Part shown: piece after piece, positions 48,259 through 60,281 of the stretch
How positions within the stretch are numbered: position 1 is the first letter of the stretch
How the letters are laid out: each line of letters begins with the position of its first letter
DNA from: Pezizomycotina sp. ARF18
Lineage: Eukaryota; Ascomycota
Assembly (NCBI GenBank): GCA_002224055.1
Contig: AZLU01000089.1
Coordinates: 89,727 to 153,726 of the forward strand
Reading direction: 5' to 3'
Length of the DNA stretch: 64,000 nt
Position numbers and translations under genes: made by a program
Notes under the pieces: model-generated
What the model saw: only the letters and a program-made list of their open reading frames with translations
Told to the model about the DNA's origin: nothing
Database searches by the model: none

Positions 48259-51200
48259 ATGTACGCGAAGTTAGCGACCGTCCTGCTCGCAGGGCAGATC
48301 ATCAGCGGAGTCGCTGCGTCTCCTGCTGCTGACCCTGTCGAGAGGAGGACCACGGCAACAGCTACGGTGCTCCTAGCTACGGCCACCAGAACAACCAGCC
48401 TGCTCACAAGGGTAACAACCACAACCAGCCTGCTCATCACGGTGGGTCTTCTAGCTATGGCCATCCGTCTTACGGCAAGCCGCAGAAGACCAAGGGTAAG
48501 AACAAGTACAAGCCGGCTCCCAAGAAGACGAAGAAGCCGTATTACTCGCCGCCTTCCTACAAACCGCCGCACTACGGTGGTGGTAGCCCGCCGAGCCATC
48601 ATAACAACCGCCTCCAACAACGGCGGCAACCCACCTCCGAACAACGGTGGAAACCCACCTCCGAACAACGGTGGAACCCTCCACCGAACAATGGTGGCAA
48701 CCCCCTGCAGCCTGCACCGGTAACAGCTACGAAAACACCCCGGGATCCTGCCTCGGATGTGGCGCCAACTCCACCCCGAACGGTGACCACACCGGCTGCG
48801 TCTGCGCTCCCGGCATGGGCACCTGGAACCAGGCCACCAACTCGTGCTCTGGACCCTCCAACGCTCCGGCCAGCTCCGCCCCTGCTTCCACGCCCGCTCC
48901 TGGACCTAGCTCCGAGCCGGCCCGGGACCCAGCTCTGTCCCAGCTCCGGGACCCAGCTCGGCCCTGCGCCTGGATCCTCTGAGCCTGCCCCGGGACCTAG
49001 CTCTGCTCCCGCACCTGGAACGTCCGAGCCCGCCCAGGACCAAGCTCCGCTCCGGCGCCTGGATCCTCTGAGCCCGCCCAGGGCCCAGCTCAGCCCCGGC
49101 TCCTGGATCGTCCCAGCCTGCTCCCGGCCCAAGCTCCGCCCCTAGCGGCGAGCAGCCAACTCCCAGCAGCGGCAGCCCCCAGCCAACTCCCAGCAACCCT
49201 GCTTCCTGCTCGGTAATCAGTACCAGATGCAACCGGGAACGTGTGTTGATTGCGGCGCCAATTCTACCCCGAACGCCGACGGAACCGGTTGCGTCTGCGG
49301 CCCGACATGGGAACATGGAACCCGTCCACCAACTCGTGCTCTGGACCGTCATCCGCTCCAGTCAGCTCCGCTCCGGCCAGCTCCGCTCCTGCTCCGGGAT
49401 CAAGCTCCACTCCGGCTCCTGGATCATCCGAGCCTGCTCCGGGACCATCCTCGGCTCCGGCTCCGGGATCTTCCGAGCCCGCTCCGGGACCAAGCTCTGC
49501 TCCTGCCCCTGGATCCTCTGAGCCTGCTCCGGGACCCAGCTCCGCCCTGGACAGAGCGGTGGCAGCCCCCAGCCTACGCCCAGCAGCGGCAGCGAGAGCC
49601 CTGAGCCGACCCCCAGCAACGGAAGCTCTGCTCCCGTCCCGAGCAGCGGCAACGTCGAGTCTACTCCTGCCCCCAGCAGCGGTAGCGGACAGCCAACGCC
49701 GAGCAACGGTTCCTCCGAGCCGGCTCCTACCCCGAGCAGCGGAAGCTCTGCTCCCGTCCCCAGCAGCGGTAGCACCCAGCCAACGCCAAGCAACGGGCCG
49801 TCCCCGAGCAGCGGCAGCCCGCAGCCCACTCCAGCAGCCCCTCCAGCTGCCCTGGAAACAACCAGTACCAGATGCAGCCAGGTACCTGCGTAGAGTGCGG
49901 TGCCAACTCCACCCCGAACACTGAGCGTACCGGTTGTGTTTGTGGTCCTGACATGGGAACGTGAACCCTGCTACTAACTCCTGCTCTGGACCTTCGGGCT
50001 CTGCTCCTGTCAGCTCTGCTCCTGCCAGCTCTGCCCCGGCTAGCTCCGCTCCTGTCAGCTCTGCTCCTGGATCTTCCGTTCCTGGATCTTCCGCTCCTGG
50101 ATCTTCCGCTCCTGGATCTTCCGAGCCAACGCCGGCTAGCTCTGCTCCTGCTAGCTCTGCACCGGTAAGCTCTGCCCGGCCGGCTCTGCACCAGTCAGCT
50201 CTGCTCCCGCTGGGTCTGCTCCTGGATCTTCCGAGCCTGTTCCGGCTAGCTCCGCTCCGGTCAGCTCTGTTCCGGCCACGTCGGCTCCGGGATCTTCTGC
50301 TCCTGGTTCTTCTGAGCCGACTCCGGCACCGAGCTCTGCTCCTGGACCGGAGAGCTCTGCTCCGGCAAGCTCTGCCCATGGATCTTCTGCTCCTGGACGG
50401 AGAGCTCTGCTCCGGCAAGCTCTGCCCCTGGATCTTCTGCTCCTGTGCCAGAAAGCTCTGCTCCGGCAAGCTCTGCTCCGGGACCTTCGGCTCCTGGATC
50501 TTCTGCTCCTGGATCTTCTGCTCCTGGATCTTCTCAGCCGACTCCGGCCGCGAGCAGCGGCTCTGAGCAGCCCACTCCCAGCAACGGAAGCTCCGTCCCT
50601 GCTTCGAGCAACGGCACCTCTGAGACTCCTGCCCCCCACCCGCGGCGTCCTCAGCCTACCTCGAGCAGTCCTGCTGGCTGCCCAGGCAACAACCAGTACC
50701 AGATGCAGCCTGGAACTTGCGTAGAGTGCGGAGCCAACTCGACTCCTAACTCCGAAGGCACTGGGTGCGTCTGCGCTCCCGGCATGGGAACTTGGAACCC
50801 TGCTACCAACTCGTGCTCTGGGCCTGCTCCTGGCTCTAGCTCTGCTCCGGCCAGCTCTGCTCCTACCCCAAGCAGCGGCAACGTTGAGTCTACCCCTGCC
50901 CCCAGCAGCGGAAGCGCTCAGCCGACCCCCAGCAGCGGCAGCGAGAGCCCTGAGCCGACTCCCAGCAATGGAAGCTCCGTTCCTGCTCCCAGCAACGGTA
51001 CCTCCGAGACTCCTGCTCCCACCAGTGGCTCGAGCAGCCGACCCCGAGCAATGGAAGCTCTGCTCCTGCCAGCTCTGCGCCGGCTAGCTCCGCCCCAGTA
51101 AGCTCTGCTCCGGGACCTTCGGCTCCTGATCTTCTGCTCCTGGATCTTCTGCTCCTGGATCTTCTGAGCCGACTCCGGCGCGAGCAGCGGCTCTGAGCAG

Positions 51201-54200
51201 CCCACTCCCAGCAACGGAAGCTCCGTCCCTGCTTCGAGCAACGGTCAGCCCACGCCAGCAACGGCTCTTCTGCCCCTGCCCCCAGCAGCGGCACCTCCGA
51301 GACAACTGCCCCGACCAGCGGCAGCGAGCAGCCGACGCCGAGCAACGGAAGCTCTGCTTCTGTTCCCAGCAATGGAAGCTCCGCTCCTGCCCGAGCAGCG
51401 GTTCTACCGAGCCGACGCCGAGTAACGGCAGCTCTGCTCCTGCCCCGAGCGGAACCGCCCCTCCCTCGAACGCCTGCACTGGTAACATGGTGCAGATGAC
51501 TCCGGGATCGCCCTGCGTCGCTTGCGCTGACAACTCCATGCCCAACAGCGACCGCACTGGATGCGTCTGCCAGCCTCCTTACGGATCTTGGGACTCTTCC
51601 AACAACTCCTGCCCGCTCAACATATCCGGCAGCAGCGATAGGGGGCAGCCCACTCCCAGCAACGGCAGCTCTGCTCCTGTCCCGACCAACGGAAACACGC
51701 AGCCTACCAGAGCAACGGCACCCCCTCGGAGTCTTCTCCCGCCCCGAGCAACGGCAACTCTGAGTCCACTCCTGCCCCGGCCAACAGTGGATCTCAGCCG
51801 ACCCCGAGCAACGGTACCCCTTCGGAGTCTTCTCCGAGTGGATCTACCCCAAGCGGTTCCACCCGAGCGGTTCCTCCCCCAGCGAGTCTGCACCGGCCCC
51901 GAGCGGATCATCCCCGAGTGAGTCTGCTGGCTCTCAGCCGACTCCCAGTGGCTCTTCCCCGAGCGGTCCTTCCCCAAGTGGATCTTCCCCTAGTGAATCT
52001 TCCCTAGCGGATCTTCCCCCAGCGGATCTGCTCCCGCTAGCAGCGAGTCTGCGCCGACGCCCAGCAACGGTGCCTCGACCCCGCTCCTAGCAACGGTAGC
52101 AGCGGAACCCGTCCTCTTCCACCCACCAGCCTCCTCGCCCGACGACCACGATCACCAGTTACGTCGGACCCAGCGAGAAGCCAGCACCTCCACCATTCCG
52201 GGGGCTCCCAACCCGGGATCGCCGATCACTGTGATCGTATACGTCCCCGGAGATGAGATCACCTCCACTCTCTTCGTCCCAGGTGCTACTCAGGGATTCA
52301 CCACCACCTTACCAGGAGCTGGTCCTACCCGCACTGTCGAGATCGGTGTCCCCGTCCAGTTCGTCACCGAGACTACCTTCCTGCCAGGTGCTACTCAAGT
52401 TTCACCACCACCTTGCCAGGAACTGGCTCCACCCAGACGATCGAGATCGGTGTTCCGGTCGATGTTGTCACTGAGACGACCTTCGTCCCAGGTACCCAGG
52501 GTTTCACCACCACGCTCCCAGGAAACGGTCCTACCCAGACCGTCGTGGTCGGTGTTCCTGAGAACCAGGTCACTGAAACGACATTCATCCCCGGAGCCAC
52601 CCAGGGTTTCACCACCACGCTCCCAGGAAACGGTCCCACCCAGACCGTCGTCGTCGGTGTCCCTGAGAATGTCGTCACTGTCACTGAGACCACTTTCGCT
52701 CCTGGAATCAGCGCCCCGATCACGACTACTCTCCCAGCCACCGGTTCTACCCAGACGGTCGAAATCATCGTCCCGGTTGATGTCGTCACCGAAACCGTCA
52801 CCGTCACCGGCATCGACACGCCTGTAACCAAGACCCTCCCCGGAACCGGCCCGACCCAACTGTAGAGGTTGAGGTCCCCGTCGATCACAAGACTGTCACT
52901 GAATTCACTACCATCTACGGTATTCCCAAGACTGTCACCAAGACCCTCCCGGAACTGGTGCTACCCAAACCGTTGTGGTTGAGATCCCTGGAGACGTCGA
53001 GACCATCACTCAGACCGCCACTATCCCTGGAAAGACCGAAACTGTAACGAAGACCCTCCCTGGGACTGGCCCCACTCAAACTGTCATCGTTGAGGTCCCT
53101 GGAGACGTTAAGACTGTTACTCAAACCGCTACAATCCCTGGAAAGACCGAAACTGTCACCAAGACCCTTCCTGGAAATGGCGCCACCCAAACCGTTGTCG
53201 TTGAGGTCCTGGAGATGTTAAGACCATCACTCAGACCGCTAGTATCCCTGAAAGACCGAAACTGTCACCAAGACCCTTCCTGGAAATGGCGCGACCCAGA
53301 CTGTTGTCGTTGAGGTCCCTGGAGATGTCAAGACCATTACTCAGACCGCTAGTATCCCTGGAAAGACCGAAACTGTAACGAAGACCCTTCCTGGAAATGG
53401 CGCGACCCAGACTGTTGTCGTTGAGGTCCCTGGAGATGTCAAGACCATTACTCAGACCGCTAGTATCCCTGGAAAGACCGAAACTGTCACCAAGACCCTT
53501 CCTGGAAATGGCGCCACCCAAACCGTTGTCGTTGAGGTCCCTGGAGATGTTAAGACCATTACTCAGACCGCTACTATCCCCGGAAAGACCGAAACTGTAA
53601 CGAAGACTCTCCCTGGAACTGGTGCCACTCAGACCGTTGTCGTTGAGGTTCCTCAGGTAAAGACTGTTACTCAAACTGTTACCAAGCCTGGAAACACTCA
53701 GACGATCACCAAGACCCTCCCTGGTGCCGGCGCTACCCAGACCGTTGTCGTGAGGTCCCTGAAGACGTTAAGACTGTTACTCAAACAGTTACCAAGCCTG
53801 GAAACACTCAGACTGTCACGAAGACTCTCCCTGGAACTGGTGCGACCCAGACCGTTGTCGTTGAGGTTCCTCAGGTAAAGACTGTTACTCAAACTGTTAC
53901 CAAGCCTGGAAACACTCAGACGATTACCAAGACCCTCCCTGTGCCGGCGCTACCCAGACCGTTGTCGTTGAGGTCCCTGAAGACGTTAAGACTGTTACTC
54001 AAACAGTTACCAAGCCTGGAAACACTCAGACGATCACCAAGACCCTCCCTGGTGCCGGCGCTACCCAAACCGTTGTTGTTGAAGTTCCTCAGGTCAAGAC
54101 TGTCACCGAAACCAAGACCATCCCTGGAAACACTAAGACTGTTACCAGGACTCTCCCAGGCACCGGCGCTACCCAAACTGTCGTCGTTGAAGTTCCTCAG

Positions 54201-55569
54201 GTAAAGACTGTCACTGAGACGAAGACCGTCCCTGGACAAACCAAGACTGTTACCAAAACTCTCCCCGGAAATGGCGCGACTCAGACTGTTGTAGTCGAAG
54301 TTCCCCAGGTCACGACTGTCACCCGCACTGCTACTGTTCCTGGAATCACCGAGATTGTCACCAAGACCCTCCCTGGAAACGGCCCTACCCAGACTGTTGA
54401 AGTTGATGTTCCTCTCACTAAGACCGTCACTGATACCAAGACTGTTCCCGGACTTACCAAGACTGTTACCAAGACTCTCCCCGGAAACGGCCTTACCGCA
54501 CTGTTGAAATCGATGTCCCGCTTCCACCAATACTGTCACTTCCACCACCTTTTTGACCCCGGTAGCAAGCCCTTCACCACCACCCTCCCAGGAAACGGTC
54601 TTACTCGCACGGTCGAGGTCGGTGTCCCTGAGACCATCATCACCCAGACCATCACTTCAGGCACCAAGTCTACAACGATCACCAAGGCCACTCCTTCCGG
54701 TACCAAGCCAGGAACTGTCGAGGTTGTCGTCCCTACCGCTAAGCCGCACCTACCCCGGACACTTCTTGCGGTAACAAGGGTCTGCAGTACGCCGTCAACA
54801 CCCACAAGTTCACCAGCATGTACCCAGGGACAAGACCTACTCCAACTTCGACGTTAACTTCTTTAAGACCGCTAAGCCCTCGTTCGGTACCCGGGAGTAA
54901 CCACCACCGTCGGATTCTCCAACGCCAACCCATCGTCGCCGCTGACCATTTACAACCACTCCCCGGCTTTCCGCACCGAGTACGTCGCCGTCAACCACCG
55001 TGGTTACATCTTCGCCTCCGAGTCCGGAACGTACACCTTCACCCTCAAGAACGCCGATGAGATCACCATCCTCTGGGTCGGTGCCAACGCCTTCAAGGAT
55101 ACAGCCGCTCCAACAAGGCCGCCGAGAACGTCTGGCCAACTCTAGCCCGGCTGTCTTCACGCAGACCTTCCAGAAGGGCAAGTACTACCCCATCCGTATC
55201 CTCTACGGCAACTCCCAGGGTGGCGCTACCCTCCAGTTCACCGTCACCTCGCCGAGCGGTAAGACCATCATCTCCGACACGACCAGCCAGGACATCGTCC
55301 AGTTCTCTTGCGACGGATACTCCGCGCCCAAGTTCCCCAACTTCGGCTCCGAGGCCGATACTCCCGTCTACGGTTCCTACGGCTCTTACGGATACGGCGG
55401 TTCTTACGGATACGGTGGCAACAGCTACGGATCCAACAGCTATGGCGGCAACAGCTACGGTTCCGGCGGTTACGGATACCGCTCCTACGGATACGTTACA
55501 GGAACTAAGTATGACAGCTGGAGGCTAAAGGCTTTCAAGAGCTTGGTCATATTGGGGAGGATATTGTAA
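48259..55569 (+). CDS. giant GLEYA-domain cell-wall adhesin
   Basis: This predicted cell-surface adhesin has about 2,400 residues. The signal peptide is MYAKLATVLLAGQIISGVAA. Next comes a His/Asn/Lys/Tyr-rich region (YGHQNNQPAHKGNNHNQPAH, KPQKTKGKNKYKPAPKK) and PPNNGGNP repeats. Five six-Cys modules follow (CVECGANSTPN, TGCVC, MGTWNPATNSC), separated by long Ser/Ala/Pro linkers such as SSAPASSAPVSSAPGSS. From 52.26 to 54.64 kb there are about twenty 36-37 residue Thr/Val-rich repeats (VTKTLPGNGATQTVVVEVPG). The end holds a GLEYA carbohydrate-binding domain: GLQYAVNTHKF, then NHRGYIFASESGTYTFTL, ITILWVGANAF and YYPIRILYGNSQGGATLQF. After it comes a Gly/Tyr-rich tail (SYGYGGSYGYGGNSYG). GLEYA domains bind glycans in yeast adhesins. 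I see no GPI signal. The many frame breaks are single-base losses between matching repeat copies, so the gene is probably intact in life. Confidence 0.9.
48712..51612 (+). repeat. five six-cysteine modules within the adhesin
   Basis: The modules lie at about 48712-48855, 49206-49345, 49850-49990, 50677-50822 and 51473-51612. Each has the order C...GTC-x2-C-GANSTPN...TGCVC...GTWN...NSC. The middle three share QYQMQPGTCV and are almost identical, so they duplicated recently. The fifth (CTGNMVQMTPG...CVACADNSMPN) is the most diverged. The pattern resembles EGF-like or GCC2/GCC3-type domains. Confidence 0.85.
52260..54640 (+). repeat. about twenty 108-111 bp tandem repeats within the adhesin
   Basis: The unit encodes V-P-x-x-x-TVTxTxTxPGxTxTVTKTLPGxGxTQTVxVE. 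Two main subtypes exist: a 37-residue form with GDVKTVTQTATIPGKTETVT and a 36-residue form with QVKTVTQTVTKPGNTQTIT. Neighbouring copies are nearly identical at DNA level, so copy number is likely unstable. Confidence 0.9.
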
Positions 55570-56644
55570 GGGAATATGTTTCATTATTATTATTATCAAA
55601 AACATTAGCATTTTTATATTTCTCATTCAATCGTTGTTATATCGTCACACACATATACCGGAAAGAAGACTTAATTTGTTTGTATTTTGCTTCATTTTTG
55701 CATATTTTCATTTGTTATTTGCTCTGGCTGGAGTCCGATGCTGGAAAGGACCTTTAATACTGGAAAAACAATCGACTGGATACTCTTTATTATTATATAT
55801 ATATACATAGTTCACAGACACAGACACTAAAATTCACTATATAACTCCCCAATGCCCCCTATTGCATCTTACCCCCTTAGATTTCCCCCCTCATGGCTCA
55901 TTTCTATTATTCACACCATCTTTCAATTCATGACGCTCTTTAGAATGTATTTTAACGATATAGGTTTCATCCTTTTAATAGACATAGTACAGACTTTCCC
56001 TAAAACAGTTTCTTGTGAGTCCTTGATGCAATGTGATCAATGATACGTGGTGTGTTGCTATAGAATATTGTCAGACTGGACGGAGCTTACGATGAAAGAA
56101 CATCTTGAAGTTTTTAATGTGGACTCACTTAACTCTTCAAAGATATGAGTTCAAAATGTGAGTATCTTTAGTAGAAAGATTTATGCAACGGAGCACGGAA
56201 GACTGCCTGAGAGCTAGCAGATTCGATCTCAACAAATCATTCACATTATACGGATTATATCTACAGGTTAGAGAGCTAATACGCTGCGCCATGTGGCGTT
56301 CGATCTAGTCCTATCTCTATGACGCGTGTGTGAACGGAATTTATCCTAATAGCAATTTCTGTCTGAACGCAATATCAATAGTTCAGGTTCTGTACAGAGG
56401 CAGGTTTGATACGATAATCTCATTGCCCCTATTCAAGTTTCAGACGCCGTGATTTGGAAGGAAAGCTTGCGCATGCTGGCGATTTAACCTTGAAGGGATC
56501 CCGAACAAGGAACTGTGACCGTAAATTTATAAATAGGGAACGTAGTTGACCGGCTGGGAATATCTTTCTCTCAACATCAAATCCATTATCACAAAAAAAA
56601 AAAAAAGGACTCAAAATCTTTAGATCAAATTGTTCGACGTAAAT
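55570..56644. other. intergenic region
   Basis: It starts with the adhesin 3' region (ATT microsatellite at about 55577) and ends with the promoter of the small gene at 56645. I see no gene. Confidence 0.55.
56527..56535 (+). promoter_or_regulatory. TATA box of small gene
   Basis: TTATAAATAG lies about 115 bp before the ATG at 56645, with a pyrimidine-rich leader between. Confidence 0.5.
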
Positions 56645-57060
56645 ATGATGGCAGACTACATCCCCGGCGAAGTTTCAAGCAAATAATGCACAGTGCCAAA
56701 TCCGATTTGGCCAGAGCGATGGAGGAGGCCTGGAATTCCCAAGAATACGCAGAAACGGCAAAAAATCCGAGCTATTCTATTATAAAAAAGAACAAGCATC
56801 GGATGCGAAAATTAACGGCGACAGAAATCGCCACCGTGATATTTAAAGCCGGCCTGGAGATAAGAAAGACCATTGAAGCCGGACGCGAGGCTAACTTGAT
56901 CAAGCTGAAGACCTTGAACATGGACAGCGAGCATGATTTGATAGTTTACGACGCCGAGAACAGTATTTTTGCTTCCCTTGATAAGATCCAACTAGATCGT
57001 TTGGCAGCTAACTTAAGCAAAGACACCAACACTACTGGCATGAGAATTAATGACGAATAG
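56645..57060 (+). CDS. small hypothetical protein (about 138 residues)
   Basis: The start reads MMADYIPGEVSSK, and with one missing base near 56685 it joins the long frame MHSAKSDLARAMEEAWNSQE. It continues HRMRKLTATEIATVIFKAG, then HDLIVYDAENSIFASLDKIQ, and ends TTGMRINDE. It is probably an all-helical soluble protein, with no signal peptide. The block LTATEIATVIFKAG resembles LTRTEIAQVVYKLA in the gene at 58.2 kb. Both genes share the same TATA position, so they may be paralogues. The function is unknown. Confidence 0.5.
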
Positions 57061-57835
57061 ACAATAGAAATTTCTTCTCTCAAATACTCTGAGCACAATG
57101 ATACAGTATAACTAGCTACAAGCCGGCATATGACTTATATGGGTCGGTCTACCCTTGATATTTTATATGCCACATGAATCTAGTTATTTTCGCTTCAAGT
57201 CAGATATGTCCCTTTGTTTAACATAAAAATCTTCAACGCGGAAAATTTTAGCGTGAAAATGAAAATCTGCAGTTTGGAGCTGCTACCAGATGGCACAAAC
57301 GGATTAAATTATGAAGATGACGATTTTCATATTCAAAAATCTAGATATTCATTATTCCAGTATATTATATGCCTATGAAAAGGATCTTTTCGATTTGATT
57401 TCTGTTCACTTACCTTTTCGGAGAGTTATAATTCCTCGTTGACCTCCAACTCGATGCCATTTGCGCTTCAATTAACTGACGAGAAATATTGTTATTCTCG
57501 GACCCAGATCCCACGTGACGGCTGGAACGATAGCTCGGGCTGCGACATGGACCGCGGCAGATCCGGCGACATTTTGACAGTTGAAGCCCTGGGTTATATT
57601 ATAGCATTTTTTCGACGCCATTTAATGATATCCCTTTGCACGAAACCGACTTCCACCAGCTAGTTTCTTTTGAAACCTGGATCTAATTCCAATGTTCAAC
57701 AATCTCACGGTATAATCGCTTTGGTATTTAATGTAAATTATTTGATAATGTCACCGTTTTGACATTTAATGAGGGGTCTAAAACGCGATCAATAATAACT
57801 TTTGGAAAATGGTCATTAGAGCTCCTGTTAATAAT

Positions 57836-58075
57836 TCAAGGCAGCTGCACAGGCGCATTCGAACAAAACACTTGATGATGCCATTCAAGAGAATTTGTTG
57901 GAGAAATCGGATTATTATGGAACTTTCTATGGCTAAATAATGTGCTGTCTTCAATGTTCGGAGGTAAGAGGATTCCAAGCTTGACTGCGTTGCCAGACTG
58001 TCCACAAGCTTTCACTACTAGCCGAAGAGGGTACTCGAGGTCGCTGAAAGAAAAGACCTTAACTTCGAAGGGCAT
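57836..58075 (-). CDS. weak candidate ORF
   Basis: A 79-codon frame starts MPFEVKVFSFSDLEYPLRLV. Its opening faintly recalls the N-terminus of fungal GNAT-type acetyltransferases, but no acetyl-CoA motif follows. It could be a fragment or a chance frame. Confidence 0.2.
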   Translation of the reverse strand: MPFEVKVFSFSDLEYPLRLVVKACGQSGNAVKLGILLPPNIEDSTLFSHRKFHNNPISPTNSLEWHHQVFCSNAPVQLP

Positions 58076-58102
58076 TGAGGGTAATTCGTGAGGAATGATA
58101 AC

Positions 58103-58110
58103 TATAAATA
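58103..58110 (+). promoter_or_regulatory. TATA box of second small gene
   Basis: CTATAAATATAG lies about 115 bp before the ATG at 58223, the same spacing as in the 56.6 kb gene. Confidence 0.5.
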
Positions 58111-58222
58111 TAGGATCTCAATGACTGCTATGCACAATGTTTTCCTCCCATCACCAGACGAAATATCACAAAAATTACCTAGTGAAAACCTCTAAATCAC
58201 ACCCTTTAACAATAAAAACACA

Positions 58223-58809
58223 ATGGCATACCGCTTGAGCGATGAACACTTCCGCGAGATAATGGGTCGGTTCGAAATCGAAATCCTCGGCGTATTCATG
58301 AAGTATTGGAAGTTAGCCGCCTTCTCCGACCTGGCCACTAATCTTGGATACGCATCGTGGCGGAAAACGCAAACCTCTTGCGAAACTTGACGAGAACAGA
58401 AATTGCTCAAGTAGTATACAAGCTCGCCTGACGATACACGGCACGATCACATCCTACCCGACTTCCAGTTAAGAACAAGGGGGGGAGCGAGAGGTCTTGG
58501 TTGCGGTCGCAATTTCCGACGCTCACAATAGTATTAAAGACGCCGTTGCAACTACCAAGGAAGCACGTGAGGCAGCTGGGCTGGCCTGGCCTTGAACCGA
58601 GGAGATATAATGAAACCTATCATGATATCGGAAACCATGGGATACAACTTTATTATGATATTTGACCGTAACTGGAAGATGTCGTTAGACGACATCGGCA
58701 AGCTGTTAGGACGTGTTCTTCTCGAACCGCTGAATACCTGGAAAATCACGGTATCGACGAAGACAAGTGCATCGAATACATGATGGTTCTTGTGGCTGAG
58801 GCCCGATAA
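58223..58809 (+). CDS. small hypothetical protein, possible paralogue of the 56.6 kb gene
   Basis: The start reads MAYRLSDEHFREIMGRFEIE and FMKYWKLAAFSDLATNLGYA. After a frame break come AENANLLRNLTRTEIAQVVY, then REVLVAVAISDAHNSIKDAV with TTKEAREAAG, then MGYNFIMIFDRNWKMSLDDI with GKLLGRVLLE, and after another break AEYLENHGIDEDKCIEYMMV and VAEAR with a stop at 58807. Each piece is amphipathic and protein-like, and four or five one-base corrections join them into about 190 residues. The match to the 56.6 kb gene is limited to the LTxTEIAxVxxK block and a weaker DAxNSI block. No known domain is recognised. Confidence 0.5.
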
Positions 58810-60281
58810 GTGGTGGATTAGTCGTCTCAGTTACTGGAGTGAGTCGGAACGGGCGGCCGCACGGAATGAACAAAATTCAGAGCATCCGCGTGCGCCTCAA
58901 AATTCCAGGACTCTGCATAGATATATAGACGTCATCTGTTCAGAATTTTTACGCGTATTCACCGGACCCTCAGGGGAAGATCAATCAGTCAGAACTACGT
59001 AACAGTTAGTGATAGAATAATGGCCCTATATTATAAGCGTAATGTCGGGTTTCTCGATTTTCTCTTTCTTAAGGTTAAACACAATCTGCTTCAACGAGGC
59101 GGTTTTACCGTGATACACCAGGCAATATTCACGCCTGTGGGTTATAAGAAATTTAAACGAAAAGTTTTGGTGCCAATTACTGTCGCGAGCTCGCGAATTA
59201 AGGATTCAGTGTAGTAACCGTGGCACCACTTCTGCCCTCGACTCTGAGCTCAACGGCGACACGATAGCCGGCTCTCGGTACACGCTCGCTGCTAAGTTTA
59301 ACGATGACAAAAAATAAACGAGTCAGCGTCTATAAAATACAAACTACAACTATATAGATAACACTACTTGGTAAACTTATATAAGCTCAGGAAATCTAGG
59401 TTTCGGTAATAGGCTACAACTGGAAAACCTAGGAGCTTTTACAAGGCTCTGGTGAAGTCTAGGTTTATATATCGGATATAATCTGTGCGATATATCGGAT
59501 ATAAGAATGCCTAATCTGGTTGATGATCATCTCGTTGACCCTGGGATAGGATTCCGAATGATCTCGGTGTGAACCACCGTGACAATATGCCTAGCTTGAA
59601 CCCCTCAAGGGTGCCCTTGTTGCGGGTAAGTCGGCAGTCGCAAACCCAAAGTCCAACGTCTCCTCTTTTCCTGTAATCTTAACCACGGAGTTCAGAGTCC
59701 ATCGGTCTTCTTATGCGCTTGGAGACCGTGTCGGACCCGAGGCTTTGAAGGTTTGTAGCGTTCAACTCGGTGCTTGGCCAAAGTTCCAAGTGGGGCAATA
59801 TTAGCTCTGATGAATCTAGCAATCCTGCAGGCAGACGCTGAAACAAGAACCTGCACGCCCTCAGGCCTTGCCCCATCTCCCTAACCTCGATCGCCTAGGG
59901 GCCGCTTTAGCATGGTAAAATCGTCAAATGTGACAAATTATAAGACCACCGGGTAATTGGCAGCATCCTGATCCGACCCTATTAAGGCGGGACTGCGCGC
60001 GTGGGGGAAACAAGAACTGTTGAAACCACGCGTTTTTTTTTTTTTTTTGCTTTTGTCGATTGCGGAGCGAGTAGCGTAAGTTTCGGATAGCCAAGGGCTA
60101 CATAGACCAAAGTGCTGCGAAAAGTACATATAACGTCGCAATATTCCGCGATATTTTCAGAAAGCACATCCAACGACTGTATCATCTCAAGGCTAGCACT
60201 CTCAAGTCTATCAAAATTCGGAACCGAAAGCTTTCTATCGAGTACTTAAAGCCCTTCATATCTCTCATAATAGAGCTTCTA
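58810..60281. other. intergenic region
   Basis: I see no supported gene. It contains two copies of ATATATCGGATATA near 59467-59500 and a poly(T) tract near 60034-60050. The block 59210-59580 has some look of an old LTR, but no matching termini were found. Confidence 0.5.

Larger units (their letters stand above)
57061..58222. other. region between the two small genes
   Basis: This is mostly AT-rich and stop-dense. It contains a weak minus-strand candidate at 57836-58075 and the promoter of the 58.2 kb gene. I see nothing else. Confidence 0.5.

Noticed and set aside
49264-50469. 401-codon minus-strand frame rich in Arg, Ser and Gly opposite the adhesin
   Set aside because: It is a by-product of GC-rich Pro/Ala/Ser repeats read in antisense. 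The plus strand has the Cys modules and the GLEYA domain.
59210-59880. Possible LTR retrotransposon remnant (ACCACCGTGACA, repeated ATATATCGGATATA, minus-strand frame at 59679-59876)
   Set aside because: There are no matching TG...CA termini, target duplications, primer-binding site or recognisable Gag/Pol motifs.
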